Positions 51,982 through 62,000 of a stretch of 64,000 nt of DNA are shown piece by piece (position 1 is the first letter of the stretch; the number at the start of each line of letters is the position of its first letter). The notes under the pieces are model-generated. The model saw nothing but the letters and a program-made list of their open reading frames with translations, was not told the DNA's origin and made no database searches. This DNA is from Bacteroidales bacterium. Lineage in GTDB: Bacteria; Bacteroidota; Bacteroidia; Bacteroidales; UBA3824. The DNA is taken from contig JAEDDH010000002.1 in assembly GCA_016293845.1 (NCBI GenBank), positions 238,345 through 302,344 of the forward strand. The letters are read 5' to 3'. Both the position numbers and the translations under genes were made by a program.

Positions 51982-53058
51982 TTATCTGTTTTTGTATTTT
52001 ACCATATTGTTGAAAAATTCTGCAAAAAGCGATTCGGTATCCACCGGTCCGCTCGAAGCCTCGGGGTGAAACTGAGTTGAGAAAAACGGTTTTTCTTTGT
52101 GCTTGATTCCCTCGTTGGTGCCGTCGTTGAGGTTTACGAACATTGTTTCCCAATCGCTTGGAATTGTCTTATCGTTAATGGCATAGCCATGATTTTGACT
52201 TGTAATAAAACAGCGATGAGTGCCAGGAATCTGCACGGGTTGATTGTGGCTGCGGTGTCCGTATTTTAGTTTGTATGTTTTTGCGCCAGCAGCAAGTGCA
52301 AGCAACTGATTGCCAAGACAAATGCCCATAATCGGACGGTCTTGCTGCAAAGCCTTTTTGATGTTTTCAACTGTGGCAGTGCATTTTGCGGGGTCGCCAG
52401 GACCGTTTGAGATAAACAGTCCGTCGTAATCTTCGTTAATAAAATCATAGTCCCAAGGCACGCGCTTGATGGTAACGTCGTGTTTCAAAAGGCAACGGAG
52501 AATATTGTTTTTCATTCCGCAGTCTACCATCAAAACTTTGTATTTGCCTGAACCGTAAGTGGTTATCTCTTTTGTAGAGACCATTGCCACAAGGTTGTCT
52601 TGGTTGGGGTCGTAAAATGGAATATCCTCATTATCAAATATTATCTTGCCCGACATTGAGCCGTATTCGCGGAGTTTTTTGGTGAGAGCGCGAGTGTCGA
52701 TGCCGCAGATGCCGGGCACTTGCCACTCTTTGAGCCAATCGCCGAGACTTTTTTTCGAGTCCCAATGGCTGTAACGTTCCGAATAATTAGAAATAACAAG
52801 AGCCGAACATTGAATCTTGTCCGACTCGTAAAAGTTTGATACACCGTTAGTTTTTTCGTCGCCAGGCACACCGTAATTACCAATCATAGGGTAGGTAGGA
52901 ATAAGAATCTGCCCCTTGTAACTTGGGTCGGTGAGGCTTTCGGGGTAGCCCGTCATAGCGGTGTAAAACACCAATTCGCCCGCCACCGATTTTTCGTAGC
53001 CAAACGACAGCCCCTCGTATTCGCTGCCGTCGGCAAGTTTCAAAATTGCTTTTTTCAT
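51982..53058 (-). CDS. carA: Carbamoyl-phosphate synthase, small (glutaminase) subunit
   Basis: Glutaminase partner of carB. From the ATG at 53058 it reads MKKAILKLADGSEYEGLSFG; an upstream ATG adds seven residues. N-terminal domain motifs GYPESLTDPSYKGQIL and GICGIDTRALTKKLREYGSM, and the class I amidotransferase triad at IMGICLGNQLLALAAGAKTY (Cys) and FFSTQFHPEASSGP (His, Glu). About 358 residues, normal. The operon carA-carB-purF runs on the minus strand. Confidence 0.97.
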   Translation of the reverse strand: MKKAILKLADGSEYEGLSFGYEKSVAGELVFYTAMTGYPESLTDPSYKGQILIPTYPMIGNYGVPGDEKTNGVSNFYESDKIQCSALVISNYSERYSHWDSKKSLGDWLKEWQVPGICGIDTRALTKKLREYGSMSGKIIFDNEDIPFYDPNQDNLVAMVSTKEITTYGSGKYKVLMVDCGMKNNILRCLLKHDVTIKRVPWDYDFINEDYDGLFISNGPGDPAKCTATVENIKKALQQDRPIMGICLGNQLLALAAGAKTYKLKYGHRSHNQPVQIPGTHRCFITSQNHGYAINDKTIPSDWETMFVNLNDGTNEGIKHKEKPFFSTQFHPEASSGPVDTESLFAEFFNNMVKYKNR

Positions 53059-53138
53059 TGCCTTGTAATTATTTTTCAACGCCGCAAAAATATTTATAAA
53101 AACCGACGGCGAGAATACGAGAAAAACTGAATTTTTGA

Positions 53139-53169
53139 TTTGGGATTTGAGAAAAATGGATTACCTTTG
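53139..53169 (+). promoter_or_regulatory. Promoter of the HEPN/MNT module
   Basis: TTTG (53139-53142), 19 bases, TACCTTTG (53162-53169): full consensus, 40 bases before the mntA-like start. Confidence 0.7.
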
Positions 53170-53209
53170 CAGAGACAATAAAGGCAAAAGTTATGGCAAA
53201 AAAATAGAT

Positions 53210-53524
53210 ATGAAATCGCAGTCGTACTATATTAACCTATTGAGAGACAATTCCGAAAAACTTCACAACGATTTCGGAATCACTTTTATGCGGCTTTTTG
53301 GCAGCGTGGCAAAAAACAAGCATAACGAAAACAGCGACGTGGATCTATTTGTAAAAATGCCGCCAGTATTTTACAATGCCATAGCCGCCGCCCAGTTTTT
53401 GGAGGAACTTTTAGGTTGTAAAGTAGACTTAATATGCGACCATGATAATTTAAACCCATTTTTCCGCAACCAAATTGACAAATATGGAATCGATATTTTC
53501 AGAACAACGGGGATTGTTGCTTGA
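53210..53524 (+). CDS. mntA: MNT-type nucleotidyltransferase antitoxin
   Basis: A 104-residue minimal nucleotidyltransferase from the ATG at 53210, with the signature LFGSVAKNKHNENSDVDLFV (exact GSx10DxD) and third acidic site KVDLICDHDNL. In HEPN/MNT modules this enzyme adds AMP groups to the HEPN toxin and silences it. It overlaps the following hepT-like gene by 50 bases, the usual coupled layout. Start chosen because the upstream in-frame Met residues lie in the promoter. Confidence 0.9.
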   Translation: MKSQSYYINLLRDNSEKLHNDFGITFMRLFGSVAKNKHNENSDVDLFVKMPPVFYNAIAAAQFLEELLGCKVDLICDHDNLNPFFRNQIDKYGIDIFRTTGIVA

Positions 53525-53873
53525 AATATTCAAGAACATCAAGAAGGCTATTTCCAATCTTTATGAATGGAACGCTGGGGTCAGTAACTTTGACCAATTA
53601 TTACACTCCGCCGAAGGAATGAAAACCCTTTCTGCCGATTGTATGTTGATTCAGGCAATTGGTGAGGAGTTTAAAAAAATAGACAAATACACCGACAATA
53701 AACTATTGCCATTACGTCCTGAAATTCCGTGGAAACTTGTTAAAGGAATGCGCGACCATATTGCCCACGGCTATTTCGACATCAACGTTGATTTTGTAGA
53801 AGATGTAATCAAAAACGACATTAAGCCATTAGAAGATGCCGTTGATTTTTTTATAAAATATCTTGATGAGTAA
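53475..53873 (+). CDS. hepT: HEPN-domain toxin (DUF86 type)
   Basis: A 132-residue helical HEPN ribonuclease-type protein: helix LLLEIFKNIKKAISNLYEWN, then SADCMLIQAIGEEFKKID near 58, and the active-site motif RDHIAHGY near 98, an exact Rx4HxY in which Arg and His cut RNA and Tyr is the AMP-acceptor. Overlaps mntA by 50 bases. The start is uncertain within the overlap (Met at 53475 or 53484). A functional toxin-antitoxin module, intact in sequence. Confidence 0.9.
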   Translation: MTNMESIFSEQRGLLLEIFKNIKKAISNLYEWNAGVSNFDQLLHSAEGMKTLSADCMLIQAIGEEFKKIDKYTDNKLLPLRPEIPWKLVKGMRDHIAHGYFDINVDFVEDVIKNDIKPLEDAVDFFIKYLDE

Positions 53874-54122
53874 TATTACAAAATGAAATCTAAAAATATG
53901 AACGAAGAATCATTTATCTCACGGATTATGTCGATGATTGGGCTGAAAGAGTCTAACAAGCCGAAATACAAGATGGTCTTATTTTTTTTATTAATTATTT
54001 TGATTATCTTGATGAGTATTATAACTATGAAATCTAAAAATATGAGCGAAGAATCATTTTTTTTACGGATTTTGTCGGCAATTGGGCTGAAAGAGTCCAA
54101 CAAGCCGAAATATAAGACGGTC
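53852..54122 (+). repeat. Tandem duplication of ~147 bp at the hepT/WG-repeat junction
   Basis: The block from the end of hepT (ATCTTGATGAGTA...) through KSKNMNEESFISRI and GLKESNKPKYKMVL is repeated at once as ATCTTGATGAGTATTATAAC, KSKNMSEESFFLRI and GLKESNKPKYKTVL. It gives the WG-repeat gene two possible starts (53883 and 54030). Confidence 0.85.
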
Positions 54123-55295
54123 TTAAATCCATCAGAATTGACAGTCCTTATCCCCGCATGTTATAAGGGCAAAGCCGGATTTATCAATGAATTGGGCGAA
54201 TGGGTTATAGAGCCGAAGTTTGAAGATTGTGATGAATTTACGGACAACGGTTTGGCACCAGCTTCAAAAAACGGTAAATATGGTTTCATTGACAAAGGCG
54301 GCAAGTTTGTAATAGAGCCAGAGTATGAATAAGCATTTTCATTTGAAAAAAGCGGACTTGCAATGGTTGTCAAAAATACAAAATGTGGTTATATAGATAC
54401 TACTGGCAAGATTGTAATTGAGACAAAATATGATGATTGTATAGATGATTTTTCAAATTTCGGTTTGGTGGCGGTTGAAGAAAATGATTTGTACGGTTTC
54501 ATCGATATAACCGGCAAGGTTGTTACTGAACCTCGGTTTTATGACGTTACGGTTTTTGAAAATGGTCTTGCGGCAGTGCAAATTGATGATAAATGGGGTT
54601 ACATTGATTCCAAAGGCGAAATTGTCATTCCACCACAATTTGAAGATCGTGATTTCTTTTCCCAAAATGGTTTGTTGAACGTTCCTGTCGGTGACAAATG
54701 GGGTTTCATTGACAAGACGGGCAAAATTGTCATTGAACCCAAATTTTCAGATTCAAAAGGTTTTTCCGATTACGGATTTGCGGCAGTCAAAATTGATAAT
54801 AAATGGGGCTACATTGATGCCACGGGCAAGTTTGTGATTGAACCACAATTTATTGAAGCACATTCATTTTACAAAAATGGAATGGCACTTGTTGAAAAGA
54901 GTGAATCAAATGAAATTATCGATCATACAGGAAAAACGGTCATTGTTACTTCAAGTAAGGAATTTGATGGATTTAACAAAAATGGAATCGCTATTTTCTC
55001 TTCTCCAAAATTTGGACTCTTTGATGAAACGGGCAAAATCATTATTCCACCAACATACGACAACATAAGACTTAATGATGATGGCTTTTTTTCGGTAATT
55101 CACAATAAGAAATATGGACTAATTAACCCCAAAGGAAAACTTGTCATTGAACCAATATTTGACGATACCTATTCTTTTTATGATGTCCTTTTTGCCCGTG
55201 TAAATGATAAATGGGGTATTGTGGATAGTAATGGACATTTTGTCGCCGAGCCTCAATTTGATTGGGTAGGAAATAAGTATAAAACTATGTTATAA
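53883..55295 (+). pseudogene. WG-repeat protein broken by one in-frame stop
   Basis: The frame runs from 53883 (or the duplicated start at 54030) to TAA at 54330-54332 and continues in the same frame to 55295. It holds about nine WG/KWG repeats of ~38 residues, each with a YGFID or WGYID motif, a G.(F/I)VIEP turn and F.NGLA (for example DKWGYIDSKGEIVIPPQF). The stop falls inside a repeat (EYE-stop-AFSFEKSGLAMV). The N-terminus has one hydrophobic segment (MVLFFLLIILIILMSIIT) created within the duplicated part. WG-repeat proteins are beta-propeller-like and often sit near polymorphic or accessory genes. Downstream reading could restart at Met 54363. Confidence 0.8.
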
Positions 55296-55304
55296 GAACG
55301 GCAT

Positions 55305-55383
55305 GCCACTTATAGGTTGCATATTTTTGCCCAAAGTTGCAACTTATAAGTGGCATATTTCCACAAAAAGTTGCAACTTATAA
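55305..55383. repeat. Inverted repeat with extra half-copy after the WG-repeat gene
   Basis: GCCACTTATAGGTTGCA (55305-55321) pairs with TGCAACTTATAAGTGGC (55338-55354), one mismatch. AAAGTTGCAACTTATAA then occurs twice (about 55334 and 55368). The layout and the ATATTTCCACAAAAAG spacer recall the hairpins around the AAA ATPase gene. Confidence 0.75.
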
Positions 55384-55560
55384 TTTTTGCTCGTTTATTT
55401 GAACTGATACAATTAAAAATGACGCACAAAGGAAATGAGTGTTTTGCCAATTATGTTATATATTGTTTTTTTAGATACTTGCAACTTTTCTTCTTATTTT
55501 TTTGACAAAACCGAGATGAATAAAAGTCTATTTTTTGATAAAACCGAGAGGAATAATCCC

Positions 55561-56754
55561 CTACAAGCACCCTTCTATCCTTTCAATCGCCTCTTTGGTG
55601 CTTTCTTTTGTGCCGAAGGCGGTGATGCGGATGTAGCCTTCGCCGGAGGGTCCGAAGCCGGCACCGGGGGTTACTACTACTTGGGCGTGGTGGAGAAGAT
55701 GGTCGAAAAATTTCCACGAGTCGTGCTCGGGGGTCTTGACCCAAATGTAGGGAGCATTTTCGCCGCCAAAGACCGTTAAACCCGATTTTTGGAGGCTCTG
55801 ACGGATGATTCCGGCGTTGGTGAGATAGTAGCGGATGATGCTGTGGATTTGCTGCTGTCCTTCGGGCGAAAATATTGACTCTGCGCCGCGCTGCGAGATG
55901 TACGATGCTCCGTTGAATTTTGAGCATTGACGACGATTCCAAACAGGATTGAGCGCAACACGATTGCCACTTTCGGATTGTATATTCAACTCGTTGGGTA
56001 TCACTGTGTAGCCGCAACGTATGCCAGTGAATCCTGCCGTTTTTGAAAAACTGCGGAACTCGATGGCGCACTCTTTTGCTCCGTCGATTTCGTAGATAGA
56101 GTGAGGAATGGCGGGGTCGGTGATAAATGCCTCGTATGCAGAATCATACAGAATTAGAGTGTCGTTTTTGAGGGCGTAGTCTACCCATTGTTTTAGTCCT
56201 TGACGAGTGATGACTGCGCCGGTTGGGTTGTTGGGGAAACAGAGGTACATCACGTCGATTTTTTCTGACGGAATGTCGCCTGTGAAACCGTTTTCGGCGG
56301 TGCAGGGAATGTAGCGGATTTGCCGTCCTGCCATACTGTTAGTGTCAACGTAGACGGGGTAAACAGGGTCGGTAACGCCGATTGTGTTGTTGACGGATAG
56401 AATGTCGCCGATATTGCCGAGGTCGCTTTTTGCTCCGTCGGAAATGAAAACTTCATCGGTAGAGAGAGTGATGCCACGTTTGGCGTAGTCGTTGGCGATG
56501 ATTTTTTCTCGGAGAAAGTCGTAACCTTGTTCAGGACCGTAGCCGTGAAAAGAGGATACGCTTGCACAGTCGTCTACTGCCTTGTGCATTGCGTTGGTGA
56601 CAACTTGGGCAAGGGGTTGGGTAACGTCGCCGATGCCGAGACTTATTATTTTTGCGGCGGGATTCGCCTCTTTATATGCCGCTACACGTTTTGCTATTTC
56701 GGCAAATAAGTAACGGTGCTGAATCTTAGTGAAATTATCGTTTATGTATGCCAT
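55561..56754 (-). CDS. dapL: LL-diaminopimelate aminotransferase
   Basis: PLP enzyme that makes LL-diaminopimelate directly from tetrahydrodipicolinate and glutamate, bypassing the acyl route of lysine and cell-wall synthesis. The 397 residues begin YINDNFTKIQHRYLFAEIA, with IISLGIGDVTQPL near 40, FHGYGPEQGYDFLREKI near 75, YLCFPNNPTGAVI near 170 and the PLP-lysine motif FRSFSKTAGFTGIRCGY near 238 (Lys in SFSK). Lies 87 bases after dapF in the gltB-gltD-dapF-dapL group. The intergenic gap contains an AACAACGAAT/ATTCGTTGTT inverted repeat and TTATGCATT repeats. Confidence 0.96.
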   Translation of the reverse strand: MAYINDNFTKIQHRYLFAEIAKRVAAYKEANPAAKIISLGIGDVTQPLAQVVTNAMHKAVDDCASVSSFHGYGPEQGYDFLREKIIANDYAKRGITLSTDEVFISDGAKSDLGNIGDILSVNNTIGVTDPVYPVYVDTNSMAGRQIRYIPCTAENGFTGDIPSEKIDVMYLCFPNNPTGAVITRQGLKQWVDYALKNDTLILYDSAYEAFITDPAIPHSIYEIDGAKECAIEFRSFSKTAGFTGIRCGYTVIPNELNIQSESGNRVALNPVWNRRQCSKFNGASYISQRGAESIFSPEGQQQIHSIIRYYLTNAGIIRQSLQKSGLTVFGGENAPYIWVKTPEHDSWKFFDHLLHHAQVVVTPGAGFGPSGEGYIRITAFGTKESTKEAIERIEGCL

Positions 56755-56841
56755 TGTTATCTATGTTTTTTTAAACAACGAATTAAACAAATACATACTT
56801 TTTCGTTTTATTCGTTGTTAGTATTAATTATGCATTATGAA

Positions 56842-57678
56842 TTATGCATTGATTGTAACCTCTCCTTCAAAAACAGTATTAGCCGTGCCGGACATTTTTA
56901 CTTGTTTTGTGTAGGTGCTGTACATTATTTTTAGGTTGCCGCCGTCCATTTGGACGATGCATTTTTCGGGTTCGGTGAGGTTTGCCATTGCGCAGGCTAC
57001 GGCTGAGGCGCACGCTCCTGTGCCACAGGCTTTTGTGATGCCACTGCCGCGTTCCCAAACACGCATACGAATGTGGTTGCGATCAATTACTTGCACAAAT
57101 TCTACATTGATGCCGCCTGGAAATTTTGGGTTGGTTTCGAGACTTGCACCTATGTTGGCAATGTCGATGGTTTCGGCGTTGTTGACAAAAAGCACAAGAT
57201 GCGGATTGCCCATGTCAATGGCTGTGGCGGTGAATTTCTGCCCAAATGCGGTAACGGTGTCGCGCTCGATAGTGCCGTTGGGAAGGTTGAGGAGTTTGCC
57301 TTCGCCCATATCCACGTCAACGGTGTCTACTTTGTTGGATTCGTCAACGTGCAGGTTGAGGGTTTTGATGCCCGAAAGTGTTTCGAGCCGGATAGATTTT
57401 TTGTCGGTTAAACCTTTTTCGTAGAGGTATTTACCTATACAGCGCGAGGCGTTTCCGCACATTTTGGCTTCTGAACCGTCGGCGTTGAAAATGCGCATAC
57501 TGAAATCGCCGGCAGATGATTTGCCGATGAGGACTATGCCGTCGCCGCCGATACCTTTGTGACGGTCGCTAAGCGTTACCGACAAGGCATTTGGATTGGG
57601 CAATGGGTGGTCTATTACATTGAAATAGATGTAATCGTTGCCCAATCCGTGCATCTTGGTGAAATGTAATGTCTGCAT
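56842..57678 (-). CDS. dapF: Diaminopimelate epimerase
   Basis: Turns LL- into meso-diaminopimelate for lysine and peptidoglycan. 278 residues with TKMHGLGNDYIYF at the start, the two catalytic cysteines in AKMCGNASRCIGKY near residue 75 and KACGTGACASAVACAM near 222, and GDFSMRIFNADGSE. Its start overlaps the gltD stop by one base (TAATG), so it is translationally coupled to gltD. Confidence 0.97.
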   Translation of the reverse strand: MQTLHFTKMHGLGNDYIYFNVIDHPLPNPNALSVTLSDRHKGIGGDGIVLIGKSSAGDFSMRIFNADGSEAKMCGNASRCIGKYLYEKGLTDKKSIRLETLSGIKTLNLHVDESNKVDTVDVDMGEGKLLNLPNGTIERDTVTAFGQKFTATAIDMGNPHLVLFVNNAETIDIANIGASLETNPKFPGGINVEFVQVIDRNHIRMRVWERGSGITKACGTGACASAVACAMANLTEPEKCIVQMDGGNLKIMYSTYTKQVKMSGTANTVFEGEVTINA

Positions 57679-59024
57679 TATTTTGCCATTAAAAATTTAT
57701 CTACATTTTCGGCGGTTTTGCGGCCAGAGGCGATGGCGCGAACCACGAGTGAGGCACCCGATTGTGCGTCGCCAGCAAGGAAAACGTTGTCGGCAAACTG
57801 CGGATGTTCGGGTTTGAGAAATCCCATTGCAAGAAGCACCATTTCACATTCGATAACCTCTTTTTTGCCAGTGGGTTTCATTGTAGGGCGACCTCCGTCG
57901 GTGGCGGGTATCCATACAACTTCCTCTACTTCAACGCCTTTGAGGTTGCCATCGTTGTCGCCAATGAATTTGTTTGACGTTAAGCACCAACGGCGTGTGC
58001 AGCCTTCCTCGTGGCTTGTGGTGGTTTTGAGGATAACGGGCCAATTGGGCCAAGGTGTGGCAGGGTTGTGATCCTCAGGCGGTTTGGGCATAATCTCAAT
58101 TTGAGTAACGCTTTTTGCGCCCTGACGGTGACAAGTGCCGATACAATCTGAGCCGGTGTCGCCGCCGCCGATTACAAGCACGCGTTTGCCTTTGGCGTTT
58201 ACAAGTTCCTCTTTCTTAAAGGTTTTGCCTGCGAGAATCTCGTTTTGCTGAGTTAGCATTTGAAGGGCAAAATATATTCCTTTGAGGTCGCGTCCTTCGA
58301 TTTTGAGGTCGCGGGCTGTGGGAGTGCCGGTGGCTATCACGTACGCGTCGAAACCTTCGGGAAGTTTTGCGGAGTCGATTTTTACACCGAATTTAAACTC
58401 GATGCCCTCTTGTTTCATAAGTTCGGTGCGGCGTGTTACCACGTATTTGTCTAATTTGAAGTTTGGAATGCCATAGCGAACAAGTCCGCCTGCATCGTCC
58501 ATTTTGTCGAAAATTGTTACCTTGTAGCCGCGTTTGTTGAGTTGAACGGCAGTGCTTAAACCGGCAGGACCTGCGCCAATTACAGCCACTTTTTTGCCGT
58601 TTTGTTTGTAGGTTTTTGGCTGAATGTAGCCCTCGGCAAACGCCTTTTCGATGATAGAACATTCGTTTTCGCGGATGGTGACGGGAGCGTCGATGCAGTG
58701 GTTGAGTACGCAACTTTTTTCGCAGAGGGCGGGACAGATACGTCCTGTAAATTCCGGAAAATCATTGGTTTCGGAGAGAATATTGTATGCCAATTTCCAT
58801 TTTCCTTTGTAAACGGCATCTTGCCATTCGGATTGCTTATTGCCCAGCGGACAAGCCCAATGACAGAAAGGCACGCCGCAGTCCATACATCTCGAAGCCT
58901 GCAAAATTCTACCTCCCTCGTTGAGGGTTTGTTCCACCTCGCTAAAATCTTTGATTCGCTCGTGAACGGGGCGGTGTCCCGATTCTTGTCGGGGTATTGT
59001 GATGAATGCTTTTGGATTTCCCAT
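57678..59024 (-). CDS. gltD: Glutamate synthase, small subunit
   Basis: NAD(P)H-oxidising, FAD-containing subunit that passes electrons to GltB. 448 residues: N-terminal Cys cluster CMDCGVPFCHWACPLGN near residue 42 and ICPALCEKSCVLNHC near 95 for [4Fe-4S] centres, FAD site VAVIGAGPAGLSTAVQLNKR near 146, NADPH site RVLVIGGGDTGSDCIGTCHR near 286 and a C-terminal VFLAGDAQSGASLVVRAIAS. Gap to gltB 18 bases. Confidence 0.97.
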   Translation of the reverse strand: MGNPKAFITIPRQESGHRPVHERIKDFSEVEQTLNEGGRILQASRCMDCGVPFCHWACPLGNKQSEWQDAVYKGKWKLAYNILSETNDFPEFTGRICPALCEKSCVLNHCIDAPVTIRENECSIIEKAFAEGYIQPKTYKQNGKKVAVIGAGPAGLSTAVQLNKRGYKVTIFDKMDDAGGLVRYGIPNFKLDKYVVTRRTELMKQEGIEFKFGVKIDSAKLPEGFDAYVIATGTPTARDLKIEGRDLKGIYFALQMLTQQNEILAGKTFKKEELVNAKGKRVLVIGGGDTGSDCIGTCHRQGAKSVTQIEIMPKPPEDHNPATPWPNWPVILKTTTSHEEGCTRRWCLTSNKFIGDNDGNLKGVEVEEVVWIPATDGGRPTMKPTGKKEVIECEMVLLAMGFLKPEHPQFADNVFLAGDAQSGASLVVRAIASGRKTAENVDKFLMAK

Positions 59025-59042
59025 TTCTTAATCCTCCTCTTT

Positions 59043-62000
59043 TTACTCTTGTTGAACGTTTTTCATTTTTTTCTCAATTTCGCGCAGAGCCTCTTCGTGG
59101 AGCACGCGCTTGTATTCGATAGGCGTTACCTGAATGAACTCCTCGATGTATTTGTCCCAATCGTCGAGCATACGTTTTGCTAAGGGCGAATTCGTGTGCT
59201 TGTAGTGGTTTTCGATGAGGGCGCGGAGTTCGTTTCGGCGGGCTTTTTCTTCAATAAGGCTGAGTTCGATCATATCCATATTGCAGTAGTAGTCGAAGTT
59301 GTGTTTTTTGTCCCAAACGTAGGCAAGACCGCCAGACATACCGGCTGCAAAGTTTCGTCCCGTTGTGCCGAGAACTACCACGCGGCCGCCTGTCATATAT
59401 TCGCAGCAATGGTCGCCTGTGCCTTCAACTACGGCTGTGGCACCTGAGTTGCGCACTGCAAAACGTTCGCCTACACGTCCGTTGATATAAATTTCGCCTG
59501 ATGTTGCGCCGTAAAGTATTGTGTTGCCGGCAATTATATTTTCCTCGGGAGCAAAAATGGCGTTGTGTGCAGGGTAAATGCTTATTGAGCCGCCCGAAAG
59601 ACCTTTGCCCACATAGTCGTTGGCCTCGCCTTCGAGTTTGAAGTTTACACCTTTGGCAAGGAATGCTCCGAAACTCTGTCCTGCCGAACCACGGAATTGA
59701 ATGTTGATAGTGCCGTCGGGAAGTCCGTTGCAACCGTATTTCTTGGCTATTGCGCCAGAGAGCATTGCGCCTACTGCACGGTCGGTGTTGATGATGTTGT
59801 AATATAGACTTACGGGACGTTTGGTGTTCATTGCATCGGCTGTGCCTGTGATAATCTTGTTGTCGAGCACCTCGGGCAGAGTGTGGCAATTGTCCTGAGT
59901 TTTAAACACATCTGCGCCGTTGTTGATGCGTGTGAGCATTTTGGCAAAGTCGAGAGTGCGGGTCTTGTCGGTAAACTTGGTCTGATCAATTTCGATGAGG
60001 TCGGTGCGGCTGATGATGTCGCTGAATTTGCGGAATCCCATCTGAGCCAAATACTCTCTAACCTCTTGGGCAAGAAACATATAGTAGTTTACGAGATATT
60101 CGCTGCGACCAAGAAAACGCTCGCGAAGATTGGGGTCTTGGGTTGCCACGCCAACGGGACAAGCGTTGGTATGACATTTACGCATTAATACACAGCCAAG
60201 TACAATCAATTGAGCCGTACCAAAGCCAAATTCGCCTGCGCCAAGAAGTGCCATTGCCACCACGTCGCGACCTGTTTTTAACTGTCCGTCTATCTGAACC
60301 TCCACCTGCGAACGAAGGTTGTTCAAAACCAAAGTCTGCTGAGTTTCGGCAAGTCCTATTTCGGGCGAAATACCTGCGTAACGTATTGATGATGCGGGAG
60401 AAGCACCTGTTCCGCCTTCTGCACCAGAAATTACAATCAAATCGGCTTTTGCTTTTGCCACACCTGCCGCAATTGTTCCAACGCCTGTTTCTGCCACGAG
60501 TTTAACGCTGATTTTTGCGCTCGGGTTAACATTGCGGAGGTCGTAAATCAACTGCGCGAGGTCTTCGATAGAGTAGATATCGTGGTGGGGCGGGGGAGAG
60601 ATGAGCGAGATTCCCGGAATAGAGTTGCGGGTTTTGGCAATCACCTCGTTTACCTTGAATCCGGGCAACTGTCCACCCTCGCCGGGTTTTGCGCCCTGAG
60701 CCACTTTAATTTGAATTTCAGAGGCGTTGACAAGGTATTCGGCTGTTACACCAAAACGACCGCTTGCCACCTGCTTGATGGCGCTGCTGAGCGAAACACC
60801 GTCTTTCTTTTCGTAAAAACGGGCATTGTCTTCGCCACCTTCGCCTGTGTTGCTGCGGCTTTTCAATTTATTGAGTGCCAATGCGATAGCCTCGTGAGCC
60901 TCTTTGCTTATTGCTCCGAACGACATTGCCGCGCCGATAAAGCGTTTAACTATGTTTTCTGCGGGTTCTACCTCGTTGATTGAAATCGGGTTGGATTTGA
61001 ATTTGAAGTAGTCGCGCAAGAAAATTGGTTCGGGTTTGTTGTCGATAATCGAAGTAAATTCTTTGAACTTTTTGTAACTGCCAAGACGAGTGGCAAGTTG
61101 CAGAGCGGCAATGGCTTCGGGAGTCCAAGCGTGACGTATTCCATCTTTGCGGAACGAGAATTGTCCCATGTAGGGAAGAAGTTTTTCGTTGTCAATCTCC
61201 TCTTTGAAACCTTGGTTGTGCATACGGATGGCGTCGTTGGTGATGTTTTGGATGCCGATGCCGCCAACGTTGCATTTCTTTGTGCCAAAATAGGTCTGCA
61301 AAAATTCTCCTCCGAGACCGATAGATTCAAAAATCTTGGCACCACGGAACGAGCGTATTGTGCTGATACCCATCTTGCTCATTATCTTCAAAAGCCCTTT
61401 GTCAATAGCCTTGATGTAGTTGTGTTCGGCGGTGGCGTAGTCGAGTTGCACCTCGTCGTTTTTAACAAGGTCGTCGATAACGGCAAACGCCATATAGGGG
61501 TTGATTGCCGACGCGCCAAAACCGAGAAGAAGTGCGGCGTGCATTACCTCGCGGATTTCGCCAGATTCTACAATCAACGCTGTTTGAACACGTTTTTTGA
61601 TGCTTACAAGGTAATGGTGAATGGCACTTACAGCCAAGAGCGACGGAATTGCTGCGTGGTCTTTGTCGATGCCACGGTCGGTAAGAATTATATAGTTAAT
61701 TCCCTTGTTTACAGATTCTTCGGCATTTTTGCAAAGTGCGTCGATAGCCTCTTTCATACCCTGAGTGCCTTTTGATTTTTCAAAAAGGATGGGAAGTTTT
61801 TCGGTGTTGAAACCCTTGTAGCGAATATTGCAGAGGGTGTCGAGTTCGGTGTTGGTGAGCACTGGCTGCGGCAGACGAACCATTTTGCAGTTGCTCGGGT
61901 CGGGGTTGAGGATGCTTGCGCTAACTGCGCCGATATATTCGGTGAGCGACATTACAAGTTCCTCGCGGATGGGGTCGATAGGCGGGTTGGTAACCTGCGC

